A stretch of 64,000 bases of DNA from Gracilibacillus boraciitolerans JCM 21714 (lineage in GTDB: Bacteria > Bacillota > Bacilli > Bacillales > Amphibacillaceae), in NCBI RefSeq assembly GCF_000521485.1, contig NZ_BAVS01000002.1, positions 1 through 64,000 on the forward strand, in the 5' to 3' direction. Position 1 is the stretch's first letter. Each line of letters starts with the position of its first letter. A program made the position numbers and the translations under genes. Under the pieces are notes generated by a model that ran no database searches, was not told where the DNA came from, and saw only the letters and a program-made list of their open reading frames with translations. This document shows, one piece after another, positions 9,224-19,297 of the stretch.

Positions 9224-10426
9224 ATGATTACCGGTGATGGCTCATATATTAAAAAAATAAATAGAAGTAACATACTAACCGAAATATTTGAACATCATAA
9301 AATATCAAGGGCTAGTATTTCCAAAGTCACTGGGCTAAATAAAGCAACGATTTCTGTTCAAGTAAATGATTTGCTCGTTGAAAATTTAATTTATGAGTCA
9401 CAGGAAGAACACTACACAGTTGGAAGAAGACCGATTTCATTGTCTATTAATGAGCAAGCTGCCTATTTTCTAGGTATCGATCTTGACTATGGGCATATCC
9501 TATTTAATATTGCTGACTTAAAAGGAAACACAGTTAAATATGAAAGAGTCGATCTTAAAACAGATATTTACGATGAGATCGTATTAGTACTCGCTGAGAG
9601 AATAAAAAAATATCAACAAGAGTTTGAAATGGCTCATTATGGATTAGTTCAAACTGTCATCGCTATTCATGGAACGGTATCAAGTGATAAGAAAATTCAC
9701 TTTGTCCCTCGTTATCAATGGAGAGATAAAGATATTGTCGATGATTTGAAATCACAAGGAATTGAAAATATTTCTATTGAAAACAATGCGAATTTATCTG
9801 CATATGCAGAGAGAATTTTTCAATATCACAAAAGCGATCATTTGTTAAATATTAACCTTTCATCAGGGATTGGATCAGGAATAATTGTTAATGGAGTGTT
9901 GCAAACAGGCTATCATGGTCATGCAGGAGAAATGGGTCATATGATCATCTATCCCAAGGGAAAACCGTGTCGTTGTGGAAACGAAGGCTGTTGGGAGCGT
10001 TATGCCTCAGAACCAAGTTTTTTTGAAAATGTTAATAAATATGTAGAAACTAAAGTAGAGACGCACGCTGATATTAAGAAACTGCTTAACGAGAAAAATG
10101 AAAATGTAATCTTTGCTTTAAATGAATGGATATCTGATCTGACGATTGGACTAAACAATGTGATTAATATTTATAATCCTGAAATGATCGTGCTAAATAG
10201 TCCAATTCTAAAAATATATCCTCAAGCTTTGGAAGAAATAAAAAAACACTTAATTTCCTCTGTTTCACATTATCGTGATATTGTGATATCCGGTTTAGGT
10301 GCAAAAGCAAGTGTTGTTGGAGCATGTGCCATAGGGATCCAACGTTTTCTTGAACTTTCACGATTAACCTTATCTGAAACAAATAATTCGATTAGCGAAA
10401 ACGAAAGAAGCGCATTTTCTTTATGA
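9224..10426 (+). CDS. ROK-family (XylR-like) transcriptional repressor
   Basis: The 400-residue protein has an N-terminal winged HTH (residues about 12-65, ISRASISKVTGLNKATISVQVNDLL) and a ROK sugar-binding domain. Visible domain features are LGIDLDYG, LNINLSSGIGSGIIVNG, and the zinc motif GKPCRCGNEGCWERYAS, a CxCGxxGCxE arrangement. Homologues such as XylR and NagC bind a sugar and release DNA. Its own promoter carries one of four matching operators, so it is the best candidate repressor of the TRAP operon, uxaC and the larA operon. The inducer is unknown; a hexuronate or hexonate is inferred. The frame is intact. Confidence 0.9.
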   Translation: MITGDGSYIKKINRSNILTEIFEHHKISRASISKVTGLNKATISVQVNDLLVENLIYESQEEHYTVGRRPISLSINEQAAYFLGIDLDYGHILFNIADLKGNTVKYERVDLKTDIYDEIVLVLAERIKKYQQEFEMAHYGLVQTVIAIHGTVSSDKKIHFVPRYQWRDKDIVDDLKSQGIENISIENNANLSAYAERIFQYHKSDHLLNINLSSGIGSGIIVNGVLQTGYHGHAGEMGHMIIYPKGKPCRCGNEGCWERYASEPSFFENVNKYVETKVETHADIKKLLNEKNENVIFALNEWISDLTIGLNNVINIYNPEMIVLNSPILKIYPQALEEIKKHLISSVSHYRDIVISGLGAKASVVGACAIGIQRFLELSRLTLSETNNSISENERSAFSL

Positions 10427-10440
10427 TTATGCGCTTCTTT
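10404..10440. terminator. Bidirectional terminator between the ROK gene and the histidine kinase gene
   Basis: AAAGAAGCGCAT and ATGCGCTTCTTT form a 12-base stem. It overlaps the last codons of the ROK gene and precedes the convergent kinase gene by 42 bases. Confidence 0.75.
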
Positions 10441-10482
10441 GCTATTAACCTAATGATAGGTTTTTGATCAATAGTATAAGTC

Positions 10483-12275
10483 TTAAGAATAATTTTTTTC
10501 CTGATTATTAGAATGTTCTAGAGGATGTTCAATGATTATAATTGTACCCCCCCACGTTTCTTTACTTCGGATGATAAATTGAAAGTTTTCACCGAATAAT
10601 AATGATAACCTTTTTTTAATATTGGAAAGACCAATATGATTTGTTCTGTATTGATCTTTGTCGAGTTCATTTAAAAGGCTATTTAATTTTTTTGATGATA
10701 TTCCCTTACCATTATCGATAATAGTAAAACGAATATTTTCCTTTTTATTCTTTATTTTTACTTTTATGTCAGTCGTAATTTCTTCCTCAGAGCTACCGTG
10801 GATTATACAATTCTCAATAATAGGTTGTAAGATGAATTTCAATACTCGTTCTTCAAGATCATTTTCACAATAATCCCAATTAATCGTAAAATCTTGATCA
10901 AATCGAATTCGAATGATTTTGAGATAATTTTTGGTATGGAGTATTTCTTCTTTGAGTGTTACCGTATGATTTTTTATCCTTAATGAAAAAATTTAATATA
11001 TCTGTTAATGTTTCAAGCATTTTAGTTACTTTATTCGGTTCTCCTGTAAGCGCCATTGCCCTCCAATAAATGATAGCTAGAGTATTAGACAGGAAGTGCG
11101 GATTGATTTGATTTTGCAAAGCAAGCAGCTCCGCTGATTGTAGCTGATATTCCTTATTATTAAGTTCTTTTTCCAAATTGTTTTTTGAAATGTAATTTTT
11201 AAGAATTCGTCGAACGATCAGTTGATATTCATTGTCCTTAAAGGATACGTTTTTGATCAATTCTTTTTCATTTTGATTGGTAGTGTTTAAAATTTTAATT
11301 ATATCACTAACATGGCGCGCATTCTTTCTTGATAAATAATAAATCGTAGCAGCCCCCCCTAAAATAAGAGATAAAACTACGAAAGCAATGGTTAATAAAC
11401 GTAATTGATTCGGTAAGAAGTATATAATATTCTTTTCGATTACCGAAAAATATCTTAAATTATGATCTTTTGATTGGAATTTATTGACAATATAGTTTTT
11501 ATTATTAATAGTCACTTCATATGTATCTTGATGGTTAGACAGAGATAAATCATTAATATTTATCTCATCGCTAGCCGCATTGCCATATAATTTATTATTA
11601 TTTTCATCTATGACAAAAATACTTTGACTATGATAATGATTGAGCTCACTAATTAAATTTTGAAAAAAGTCTTGATTGATATTTAAGACAATCAATCCTT
11701 CAGCATTTGGAGCGTTTGTTTTAAAAACATTTTTATAAATGGTAATCACGGGATCAGGTTTTGCAAATTCATATTGGGCAATTTTCCTTGTCTCAATCCA
11801 CAACTCGTCATTAGTTGAATTAGTATTGAATTCTTTAAACCAGTCTTGGTCAAACATATTCTCAATGTATTGTACACCGGAACTTGATGTGAGTACTCGA
11901 CCTTTATCATTCCTGTAGTATACATAAATAGAATGGATATAATTTGTAGCGATATCTTTTCTGCGTAACGTTCCCCCCCTCCCGTATTTCAAATTTCTTT
12001 TTTGATCAAGTTAAATAATTGGAATCAAGGATGTTTTGTAGCGATAATATAATTTCTGGATTCCAATTATAATCTAAATGTAATAAATGCATTTCATTCA
12101 AAACGATGTTGGTCTGCTGTTCGAGTTGTTGAAGTGTGTTTAAATTAACATTTGTAATCGATTCCTTCATATATTTATCGGTTATGATGATAGCAAAAGA
12201 CCCTAAAATAAAGACAGGAATCAACAAAGGAAATAGAAACAGCACAATATTTTTGAGTAATATTTTATTATTCAT
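10483..12275 (-). CDS. YesM-like sensor histidine kinase (frame interrupted twice)
   Basis: This is a membrane sensor kinase of the LytS/YesM class. A first membrane helix (about residues 8-30) and a second (RLLTIAFVVLSLILGG) flank a roughly 250-residue extracellular sensor. The cytoplasmic part has the phospho-acceptor motif QNQINPHFLSNTL, then LQPIIENCIIHGS, IDNGKGIS and GLSNIKKRL of the ATPase domain. Two single-base insertions break the frame: one T near 12009-12012 and one G near 10967. Removing both gives 596 residues. The gene starts inside the last codons of the response regulator (8-base overlap), so the two are co-translated. Adjacent genes suggest it senses the substrate of the ABC transporter at 13942-17145. 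Confidence 0.85.
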
Positions 12276-13020
12276 GACTTACGGGTACTTCTTTCGGTTT
12301 TCTGTATTCTCGAGGTGTCACCCCCCCGTAGAACTTTTTAAACACACGAGTAAAGTTTTTCGGGTTTGTATAACCAACTAAGCTACTTATTTCATATGTT
12401 TTATAATGAAAATCCGATAACATCTCGGCAGCTTTTTTCATTCTGATTTCCGTTACATAGGTGGAGAAATTCTTTCCGGTATTTACTTTAAAAAAAGTAC
12501 TAATATAATTAGGCGACATTTTACACAGGTTAGATAAATCTTCTAACGATATATCTGCATAATTTTTTATCGTGAACGCTTTAATTGTTTCAATAATATT
12601 TTCTGTATAGTTTGGATAGGTTTTTGAATATTTAGTAGAAATATCGGTATCAAGTTGTTTTTTTAAATCAGTGAAAACTTCTTGGATTTCATCGAATTTT
12701 CCTGGTTTTACGATATAGTTTACCACTCCGTATTTCATTGCTTCTTTTGCATAATGGAAGTCTTTATAACCACTTAAAAGAATTACCTTCTTTTGCTTCT
12801 TATCATCAAATATCTTTTTGGCTAGTTCAATCCCATCCATTATGGGCATACGAATGTCGGTTAGTATAACATCCACCTGATTCTCCTCAAGGTAAGCTAA
12901 TGCTTTTCTTCCATTTTCACAATCATGGATAACTTCGAATCCTAGATTGTTCCAAGGGAAATAATTTTTTAATCCACTGCGGATTTCTACTTCGTCATCA
13001 ACTAATAGGATCTTATACAT
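12268..13020 (-). CDS. YesN-like response regulator with AraC-type DNA-binding domain
   Basis: The receiver domain (residues 1-118) shows KILLVDDE, the phospho-acceptor Asp55 in VILTDIRMP, and the conserved Lys in VNYIVKPGKF. A short linker leads to an AraC double HTH (about 150-245, ISLEDLSNLCKMSPNYISTFFK and SSLVGYTNPKNFTRVFKKF). At 250 residues it is compact compared with YesN proteins of 360-500 residues. It is the first gene of a minus-strand pair with the kinase and diverges from the yesL-like operon, its likely target. A G7 run inserts a Gly into the usual FYGVTPREYR. Confidence 0.9.
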   Translation of the reverse strand: MYKILLVDDEVEIRSGLKNYFPWNNLGFEVIHDCENGRKALAYLEENQVDVILTDIRMPIMDGIELAKKIFDDKKQKKVILLSGYKDFHYAKEAMKYGVVNYIVKPGKFDEIQEVFTDLKKQLDTDISTKYSKTYPNYTENIIETIKAFTIKNYADISLEDLSNLCKMSPNYISTFFKVNTGKNFSTYVTEIRMKKAAEMLSDFHYKTYEISSLVGYTNPKNFTRVFKKFYGGVTPREYRKPKEVPVSHE

Positions 13021-13090
13021 CCAAAAACCTCCTTTCGATTGATAAAGGTATCATTTATTACTTCAAAAGATAAAATAAGGAACCTTTAAA

Positions 13091-13104
13091 TGTAAGCGCT
13101 TAAA
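13091..13104. promoter_or_regulatory. Catabolite-responsive element (cre) for CcpA
   Basis: TGTAAGCGCTTAAA matches the Bacillus cre consensus (TGWAARCGYTWNCW) at all but one specified position and is nearly palindromic. It lies between the divergent two-component and transporter operons, so carbon catabolite repression of one or both is likely. The rest of 13021-13229 is AT-rich intergenic DNA. Confidence 0.7.
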
Positions 13105-13244
13105 AATTAGGTGTTTTTATTAAATCTAAAGTCTTTTTTGATTGTTTGTATCAAGTATACTAAACCTATCGATTAAACATTGATGCCATTTCTATTTTAA
13201 TAGAACTAAGGAAAATTGACAATGTCAAAATGAGGGATGAGGAA

Positions 13245-13877
13245 ATGAATTCAGTAAAACTAACGGAAATCATGCGAACATTTTGTATCATTGCGTTAAA
13301 ATTAACCTATTTGAATATCTTGTGGTTTTTATTTACAATGTTGGGTTTTGTTTTATTCGGCTTAGGTCCGGCCACAGCAGCATTATGTAAAATTCAAGAT
13401 AGATGGTTAAAAAATGAAAACGTTTATTCTATATTTTTAGATTTTTGGAAAGAGTACAAGTCAAATTTTCTAAAAGTAAATATCTTAACAATTATTTTGA
13501 TTGGGATAGGTGCTATTATTTATTTTGATCTTCAGTTTTTTATGGAAAAGGAAGGACTATTATACAGATCAATTAGTATTCTCATTTTTATTTTTTCTAT
13601 TTGGTATATAATGGTTGTTTTATATGTATTTCCTGTTTATACCCATTATCAAGCAAAGTTATTTACAACGATCCGTTACGCTTTCATTGTAGCCATGTTA
13701 AATCCTTTTAAAACAATTGGAATGGCTGTTGCTGCAGGTGGAATGCTATATCTGTCATTAAACTTTTCACAAATCATGTTTTCGATAGGTATTAGTTTAA
13801 CTTTCTTTATAATAATGATCATGGCAACACATGCTTTTGACCAAATATCAGTATTAAAAGCGCGCTATAGCAATTAA
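13245..13877 (+). CDS. YesL-like DUF624 membrane protein
   Basis: The roughly 210-residue protein has four or five membrane segments (around residues 20-40, 80-100, 110-135, 150-175 and 180-200) and the N-terminal pattern NILWFLFTMLGFVLFGLGPATAAL, typical of DUF624/YesL. YesL-like genes accompany YesM/YesN regulators and sugar ABC transporters in Bacilli; their biochemical role is not settled. I prefer ATG 13245, with GAGGG eight bases upstream, over ATG 13230. It leads the operon with the binding protein. Confidence 0.8.
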   Translation: MNSVKLTEIMRTFCIIALKLTYLNILWFLFTMLGFVLFGLGPATAALCKIQDRWLKNENVYSIFLDFWKEYKSNFLKVNILTIILIGIGAIIYFDLQFFMEKEGLLYRSISILIFIFSIWYIMVVLYVFPVYTHYQAKLFTTIRYAFIVAMLNPFKTIGMAVAAGGMLYLSLNFSQIMFSIGISLTFFIIMIMATHAFDQISVLKARYSN

Positions 13878-13941
13878 TGGAGATTTAAGACAATGAAAAT
13901 TGTTTTAGATATATTAAAAGAAAAGGGGGGGAGATTTTAAG

Positions 13942-15287
13942 ATGCAACGAATTTGGAAAAACGGAATGTTCATGGCGGTATTATTTTTGTTTATCAGTAT
14001 TTTAGTAGCTTGTAGCTCTGATAGCGATTCTTCTGGATCAGATAGTGCTGCCGATGAGTCAGAATCAGGCGCAGATAAAGTTGAATTAAGAATGCTGTGG
14101 TGGGGGGTTCACAAGATCGACATGATCGTACATTAGAAGTAATCGATTTATACATGGAAGAAAATCCGAAAGTAGAGATTTCAGCGGAATTTACTGGATG
14201 GGATGGATATTGGGAAAAAATGGCAACACAAGCAGCAGGTGAAAATCTCCCTGATATCGTCCAAATGGATTATAAATATTTAGCAGAGTATGTAGGCAAA
14301 GATTTATTAGCAGATCTAAGTGGGCATGTGGAGAGTGGTGCTCTTGATTTAAGTGATGTTGAAGATACGTATGTTGGCGGTGGGTATATCGATGATCAAT
14401 TATTTGCTGTTAATATTGGAGCAAATGCCCATGCGATAGCGGTAGATAATGCGATGTTTGAAAAGGCAGGAGTTGAACCATTTGAACCTGGTTATACGTA
14501 TGAAGATTTAAAGCAAGCTGCAGCGAAACTGTCAGAAAATCTTGGGGGGGATGGTGTTTATGGTGTGCACCCAATGGCCGGTGTAATGGGCTTTAAACAT
14601 TATCTAAGACAAAATGGTCAATGGTTATATAGTGATGATGGAACTAAATTAGGATATGAGGACGATCAAATATTAGAAGATTATTTACAGGTTACAGTAG
14701 ATATGTTGGAATCAGGTGGAGCAGCACCACCAGAAGTATTTATGGATGCAGATGCAAATGTTGAACAATTTCCTATCGTGACCGAAGAGACAGCTATTAC
14801 GATGGATATTCACAGTAATCAATTAATCGCATTAGAATCATCTGCAGGTAGACCTTTAGACTTGATGCTTCAACCAACTCTAGAAGGCGGAGAATTAGGT
14901 CATTATATTAAACCAGGTCAGTTTTTATCGGTTTCAAGTGATTCACAACAACAAGAAGAGGCAGCTAAATTTATCAGCTTTTTCACCAATAGTATCGAAG
15001 CGAATGAAATTTTAAATGCTGAACGTGGTGTACCTATTGCAACAGCTGTGCGAGAGCATCTAAAAGAAAATGCATCAGATGCTGGAAAGAAAATGTTTGA
15101 ATATGTAGAGTTAGCGCAAGAATATAGCCGTGAAATTGATCCGCCAGATCCACAAGGTGCAACAGAAATTGAATCATTGTTCGAAAATGAAGTACAAGAT
15201 CCGATTCATTATGGAGAAATAACTCCAGAGGAAGCAGCGGCTAATTTCAGAGAAAAAGCATCAGAAATACTAGCGAAAAATGAATAA
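13942..15287 (+). CDS. Sugar ABC transporter substrate-binding lipoprotein (frame interrupted)
   Basis: This is a family 1 extracellular solute-binding protein. A lipoprotein signal ends in SILVACS at residues 14-20, followed by a Ser/Asp/Glu-rich linker. The mature domain starts VELRMLWWG and continues SQDRHDRTLEVIDLYMEENPKVEI, a common start for oligosaccharide-binding proteins. The frame breaks at 14101-14106, where a G6 run should be G4; correcting it gives 447 residues. The gene is followed by two permeases, but no ATPase is encoded here. Such importers often share an MsmX-type ATPase encoded elsewhere. The nearby YesM/YesN-like pair and cre site suggest induction by an oligosaccharide or glycoside and catabolite repression. 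Confidence 0.88.
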
Positions 15288-15296
15288 ATTGCAAAA

Positions 15297-15321
15297 AGAG
15301 GCCATCTTTAAGGTGGCTTCT
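15297..15321 (+). promoter_or_regulatory. Intercistronic stem-loop after the binding-protein gene
   Basis: AGAGGCCATCTT and AAGGTGGCTTCT form a hairpin without a strong T run. Like the element after dctP, it probably stabilises the upstream message or attenuates read-through into the permease genes. Confidence 0.55.
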
Positions 15322-15353
15322 GATTGCTTTAATTACTGGAGGTGTTGGGGGGG

Positions 15354-16295
15354 ATGGCTGAAGAAATAAATGAATTAAACCAAAGGAAAAACACAGGAAA
15401 ATTACGTAGTCAATTTAGATTGGATTTAATAGGGTTTGCATTTATTGCACCATGGCTAATTGGCTTCTTAAGCTTTATTATAGGTCCAATGATCGCATCA
15501 TTATATTTTTCATTTACCAATTACGATTTATTATCTGCCCCCCCGAGCTGGATAGGATTAGATAATTACATCAATATGTTTACAAATGATGATCGTTTTT
15601 GGAAGGCAATTCGTGTCACACTTGTTTTTGTATTTGGAAGTGTTCCGTTAAAGTTAGCCTTTGCCTTGTTTGTGGCAATGCTATTTAATACAAAGCGTCG
15701 AGGTGTCGGCGTATACCGTACACTTTATTACGTACCATCGATTCTTGGAGGAAGTGTTGCGATTGCTGTAGTCTGGAAACAACTATTTGGCCGAGATGGT
15801 GCAGTAAACGACATATTAGCCATTTTTGGCATACCAACTACGAGTTGGGTAACAAGTCCTGATTTTGCATTATCAACACTAATTTTATTGGTAATATGGC
15901 AATTTGGATCGCCAATGTTAATATTCTTGGCAGGATTAAAAGCGATACCATATGAATTGTATGAAGCTGCTTCTGTTGATGGAGCGAATCCGTTTTTGCA
16001 ATTTATTAAGATTACATTACCCATGTTATCTCCTGTTATCTTTTTTAATCTAGTGATGCAAACGATCCAAGGTTTTATGGCATTTACACAAAGTTTTTTA
16101 ATCACAAATGGTGGGCCAATGGATAATACTTTATTCTACGCTGTTTATTTATATGAGAAAGCATTTGCTCACTTTGACATGGGCTATGCCTCTGCGCTAG
16201 CGTGGATTTTACTGATAATTTGTGGACTATTCACTGCATTTATATTTAGAACCGCTAAAAGCTGGGTTCACTATGAATCGGAAGGAGGGAATTAA
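15354..16295 (+). CDS. Sugar ABC transporter permease 1 (MalF/UgpA type)
   Basis: The 313-residue product has six membrane segments beginning at LIGFAFIAPWLIGFLSFIIG. It contains the binding-protein-dependent permease signature in YEAASVDGANPFLQFIKITLPML, the EAA loop that contacts the ATPase. ATG 15354 lies 11 bases after a GGAGG site and fits better than the upstream GTG at 15342. The stop overlaps the next permease start (TAATG), indicating translational coupling. Confidence 0.88.
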   Translation: MAEEINELNQRKNTGKLRSQFRLDLIGFAFIAPWLIGFLSFIIGPMIASLYFSFTNYDLLSAPPSWIGLDNYINMFTNDDRFWKAIRVTLVFVFGSVPLKLAFALFVAMLFNTKRRGVGVYRTLYYVPSILGGSVAIAVVWKQLFGRDGAVNDILAIFGIPTTSWVTSPDFALSTLILLVIWQFGSPMLIFLAGLKAIPYELYEAASVDGANPFLQFIKITLPMLSPVIFFNLVMQTIQGFMAFTQSFLITNGGPMDNTLFYAVYLYEKAFAHFDMGYASALAWILLIICGLFTAFIFRTAKSWVHYESEGGN

Positions 16296-17145
16296 TGATG
16301 AAAAAAATAAATCACTTCGAACACTTGTATATCATGGATCCATATGGGTGATAGGATTATTAATGATTTACCCGATTTTATGGACGATTGCTAGTTCATT
16401 GAAAGCAGAAAATGAAATTTTTAGAAACGCCGCTTCATTAATACCTTCTGAATGGAAATGGGGGGGAAACTATGCAAGAGGCTGGGAAGGGTTTGGAGAT
16501 CTTAGCTTTGCTACCTTCTTTTTAAACTCTACATTTGTGACTACTATGGTCGTAATTGGAACTATTTTTTCTTCTACATTAGTGGCATTTGGTTTTGCGA
16601 GAGTGAAGTTTCGTTTTCGTACACCATTGTTTGTTTGTATGATCGTAACGCTAATGTTACCACAACAGGTAACATTAATTCCGCAATATATCCTTTTTCA
16701 TAATTTGGGATGGGTCAATACGTATTTACCTTTAATTGTGCCAGCTTTTATAGGTGGTATCCCGTTTTTTATCTTTTTAATGATTCAGTTTATTAGAGGG
16801 ATTCCTAGAGAGTTAGATGAAGCTGCTTATATGGATGGTGCTAGTACGTTTGCGATCTTTTGGAGAATCATATTACCTTTGACAACACCAGCGATTGCAA
16901 CCGTTGCTATTTTCTCCTTTTATTGGACATGGGATGACTTTATGACTCCATTAGTTTATTTAAATGATACCAAATTATACACGGTTGCCCTAGGTCTGCA
17001 GATGTTCTCAGACCCATCATCTGTTTCAGCATGGGGGCCAATGTTCGCGATGAGTGTTGCTTCCATTATACCTCAGTTGCTTGTATTTTTGTTTTTTCAA
17101 AAGTATTTAGTAGAAGGAATTACAGCAGGAAGTGTAAAAGGCTAA
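16295..17145 (+). CDS. Sugar ABC transporter permease 2 (MalG/UgpE type, frame interrupted)
   Basis: The start ATG 16295 overlaps the previous stop and follows GGAGG. The N-terminal A7 run (16301-16307) should be A8; with one A added the protein begins MMKKNKSLRTLVYHGSIWVIGLL and is 283 residues. Without it the reading frame can be entered only from within the upstream gene. Six membrane segments and the EAA loop RELDEAAYMDGASTFAIFWRIILPL are clear. A G7 run inserts an extra Gly in KWGGNY. It pairs with permease 1 to form the channel of the same importer. Confidence 0.86.
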
Positions 17146-17261
17146 TGCTTAGAAGATGTGCACTCTCAGTCAAAAAATAAAATAAATAGAGCAATATTAG
17201 TTATTTTCTTATCCTGTCGTTTACAATAGAATAAAAGAGTAAATGATGAAGGTGATTAAAG

Positions 17262-18116
17262 ATGAATCGAGAACTAATGGTGAATTATCGTTTACAGGGT
17301 CAATTTGGAGAAGTGAAAGCACATTCACATCAGGAGTATGAAATTTATTTATTCCATCAGGGTACATGTCGGTATTTGATCGATAATCAAATTTATGACC
17401 TGCATCCTGGAGACATTTTATTAATGGATGGGCTTGCACTGCATAAACCCAATTTACCGCAAAACAGTGAATATGTTAGAAGTCATGTCCATTTTTCTCC
17501 AGATGTAATGTTGCCTGTATTACAAGCTTTGGGTGCTACCAGTTTATTAGATGTATTTCGTCGGTTGCATCACTGTTTGATCCGTCCAGTGGATCGAGAT
17601 GCAAGTATGGAAGTTGAAGCCATTTTCAAAAAAATGAGTAAAGTAAAAAACGATATGTCAATAGCAACGCATGAACAGGAATGGCAATTAAAAACGTATT
17701 TGACTCAGTTATTGATTTACGTTAACCGGCTAGGACTAACTTCCTCTCAGAAGGCAGTGACGGAAAAAAACGATAAAGCACACCATGCAGAAAATATCGC
17801 TTCCTTTATACAAGAACATTATCACGAACGACTCTCCATTGAACGAATAGCATCTGAACTAAATGTTAGCAAATCGTATGTCTCACATGTATTTAAGGAA
17901 ATGACAGGGTACACCATTATGGAGTATGTGATGGCAACTCGTCTCAGGCAAGTAAAGTTTCTATTGGAAGTAGATGAAAAGAAAAGCTTGCAGCAAATAG
18001 CAGATGAGTGCGGATTTGAAAGCGTTTCACACTTTAGCCGTTTTTTCAAGGCGAACGTTGGAATGACGGCTAGAAACTATCGACAGAAGCGCCTTGAAAT
18101 ATATAAAAGGGAGTGA
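17262..18116 (+). CDS. AraC-family transcriptional regulator with cupin sensor domain
   Basis: The N-terminal half (residues about 10-120) is an AraC-type cupin, with AHSHQEYEIYLFHQG and LHPGDILLMDGLALHKP. The C-terminal 100 residues form the double HTH (RLSIERIASELNVSKSYVSHVFKEMTGYTI and QQIADECGFESVSHFSRFFKANVGMTARNYR). It lies 6 bases before the first Gfo/Idh gene and probably activates that operon in response to the imported sugar. The ligand is unknown. A start codon at ATG 17262 is supported by AAGGTGATTAAAG upstream. Confidence 0.87.
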   Translation: MNRELMVNYRLQGQFGEVKAHSHQEYEIYLFHQGTCRYLIDNQIYDLHPGDILLMDGLALHKPNLPQNSEYVRSHVHFSPDVMLPVLQALGATSLLDVFRRLHHCLIRPVDRDASMEVEAIFKKMSKVKNDMSIATHEQEWQLKTYLTQLLIYVNRLGLTSSQKAVTEKNDKAHHAENIASFIQEHYHERLSIERIASELNVSKSYVSHVFKEMTGYTIMEYVMATRLRQVKFLLEVDEKKSLQQIADECGFESVSHFSRFFKANVGMTARNYRQKRLEIYKRE

Positions 18117-18122
18117 AGAATA

Positions 18123-19277
18123 ATGGCAAAAGTAAAATTAGGAATTATCGGATTAGGACAACAAGGTGGAGCATATGGTAATTTTATCAAAGAGGCTCGT
18201 GTAAGTAATATGGAAATCGGTGCTATATGTGATAATGATCCCGAAAAGAAAAAAAGAGCAGATGAAGAATTCTCAGGTGTACCATTCTATGATAACTATA
18301 TCGACATGCTAGAAAGTGGTAATGTTGATGCTATCGTAACGTGTGTTCCACATTATTTACATCCAGAGATGGGAATCGAAGCGTTAAAGCGTGATGTTCA
18401 TGCCTTACTGGAAAAGCCAGCAGGTGTGTATACGAAGCAAGTCAAAGAAATAAATGACTTTGCAGCAACGAAACCAAACCTTACCTATGCTATTATGTTT
18501 AACCAACGGACGAATGAACTTTACCGGAAAGTAAAAGAAATCATAGATAATGGGGGGGAAATTGGCACCATTCGTCGAACAAATTGGCTTATTACGACAT
18601 GGTGGCGTCCACAAGGTTATTATGATGCTGGTTCTTGGAGAGCAACTTGGGACGGTGAAGGTGGCGGTGTCCTTGTCAATCAAGCACCACATCAAATTGA
18701 TTTACTACAATGGATTTGTGGTATGCCAGAAAAAGTATATACAAAGGCACAATACGGCTATCAGCGCAATATTCCGGTGGAAGATGATGTAACGACAATA
18801 CTTGATTATGGTAATGGTGCAACGGGTGTGTTTATTACTTGTACACACGATATTATGGGTACCGATCGCTTAGAAATTCACGGTGATAAAGGAAAAATCG
18901 TTGTGGTTGATAGTAAGAAAGTAACCATTAAGCGTCTTCACACACCAGAAAAAGAAATGAGCGACAAGATGTCGATGCAAGAGGTGGCGAAATTATTCCA
19001 AGGTGAGGGACCTGGATCCATCTATCAAGAAGAAGTATTAGAATTCGAAAGTGTTTGGGGGGGTGGGCAGCATGTTGCTGTTTTGGAAAACTTTGCTGCT
19101 AACATTATCGATAACACACCACTAATTGCACCTGGGTCAGATGGTATTAATGGTGTAGAGTTAGCGAATGCCATGCATTTATCGAGCTGGTTAAACAAGG
19201 AAGTTAGCTTACCAATAGATGAAGAATTATATCTGGAGGAATTAAATAGACGACGTAATCAAGAGAAGGAATCCTAA
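18123..19277 (+). CDS. Gfo/Idh/MocA-family oxidoreductase
   Basis: This 384-residue NAD(P)-dependent sugar dehydrogenase starts with the Rossmann motif KLGIIGLGQQGGAYG. It has the EKPAG catalytic-Lys motif (ALLEKPAGVYT, about residues 96-106) and GGGVLVNQAPHQIDLLQW, with the conserved Asp-x-x-x-His region of the family. Substrates range over inositol, glucose and ketosugars and cannot be predicted from these motifs. It is the first enzyme gene of a run of four with a second dehydrogenase, an isomerase and a third dehydrogenase. A G7 run inserts Gly in DNGGEIG. Confidence 0.87.
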   Translation: MAKVKLGIIGLGQQGGAYGNFIKEARVSNMEIGAICDNDPEKKKRADEEFSGVPFYDNYIDMLESGNVDAIVTCVPHYLHPEMGIEALKRDVHALLEKPAGVYTKQVKEINDFAATKPNLTYAIMFNQRTNELYRKVKEIIDNGGEIGTIRRTNWLITTWWRPQGYYDAGSWRATWDGEGGGVLVNQAPHQIDLLQWICGMPEKVYTKAQYGYQRNIPVEDDVTTILDYGNGATGVFITCTHDIMGTDRLEIHGDKGKIVVVDSKKVTIKRLHTPEKEMSDKMSMQEVAKLFQGEGPGSIYQEEVLEFESVWGGGQHVAVLENFAANIIDNTPLIAPGSDGINGVELANAMHLSSWLNKEVSLPIDEELYLEELNRRRNQEKES

Positions 19278-19297
19278 TCAGCAGGGAATGGTGAAAT

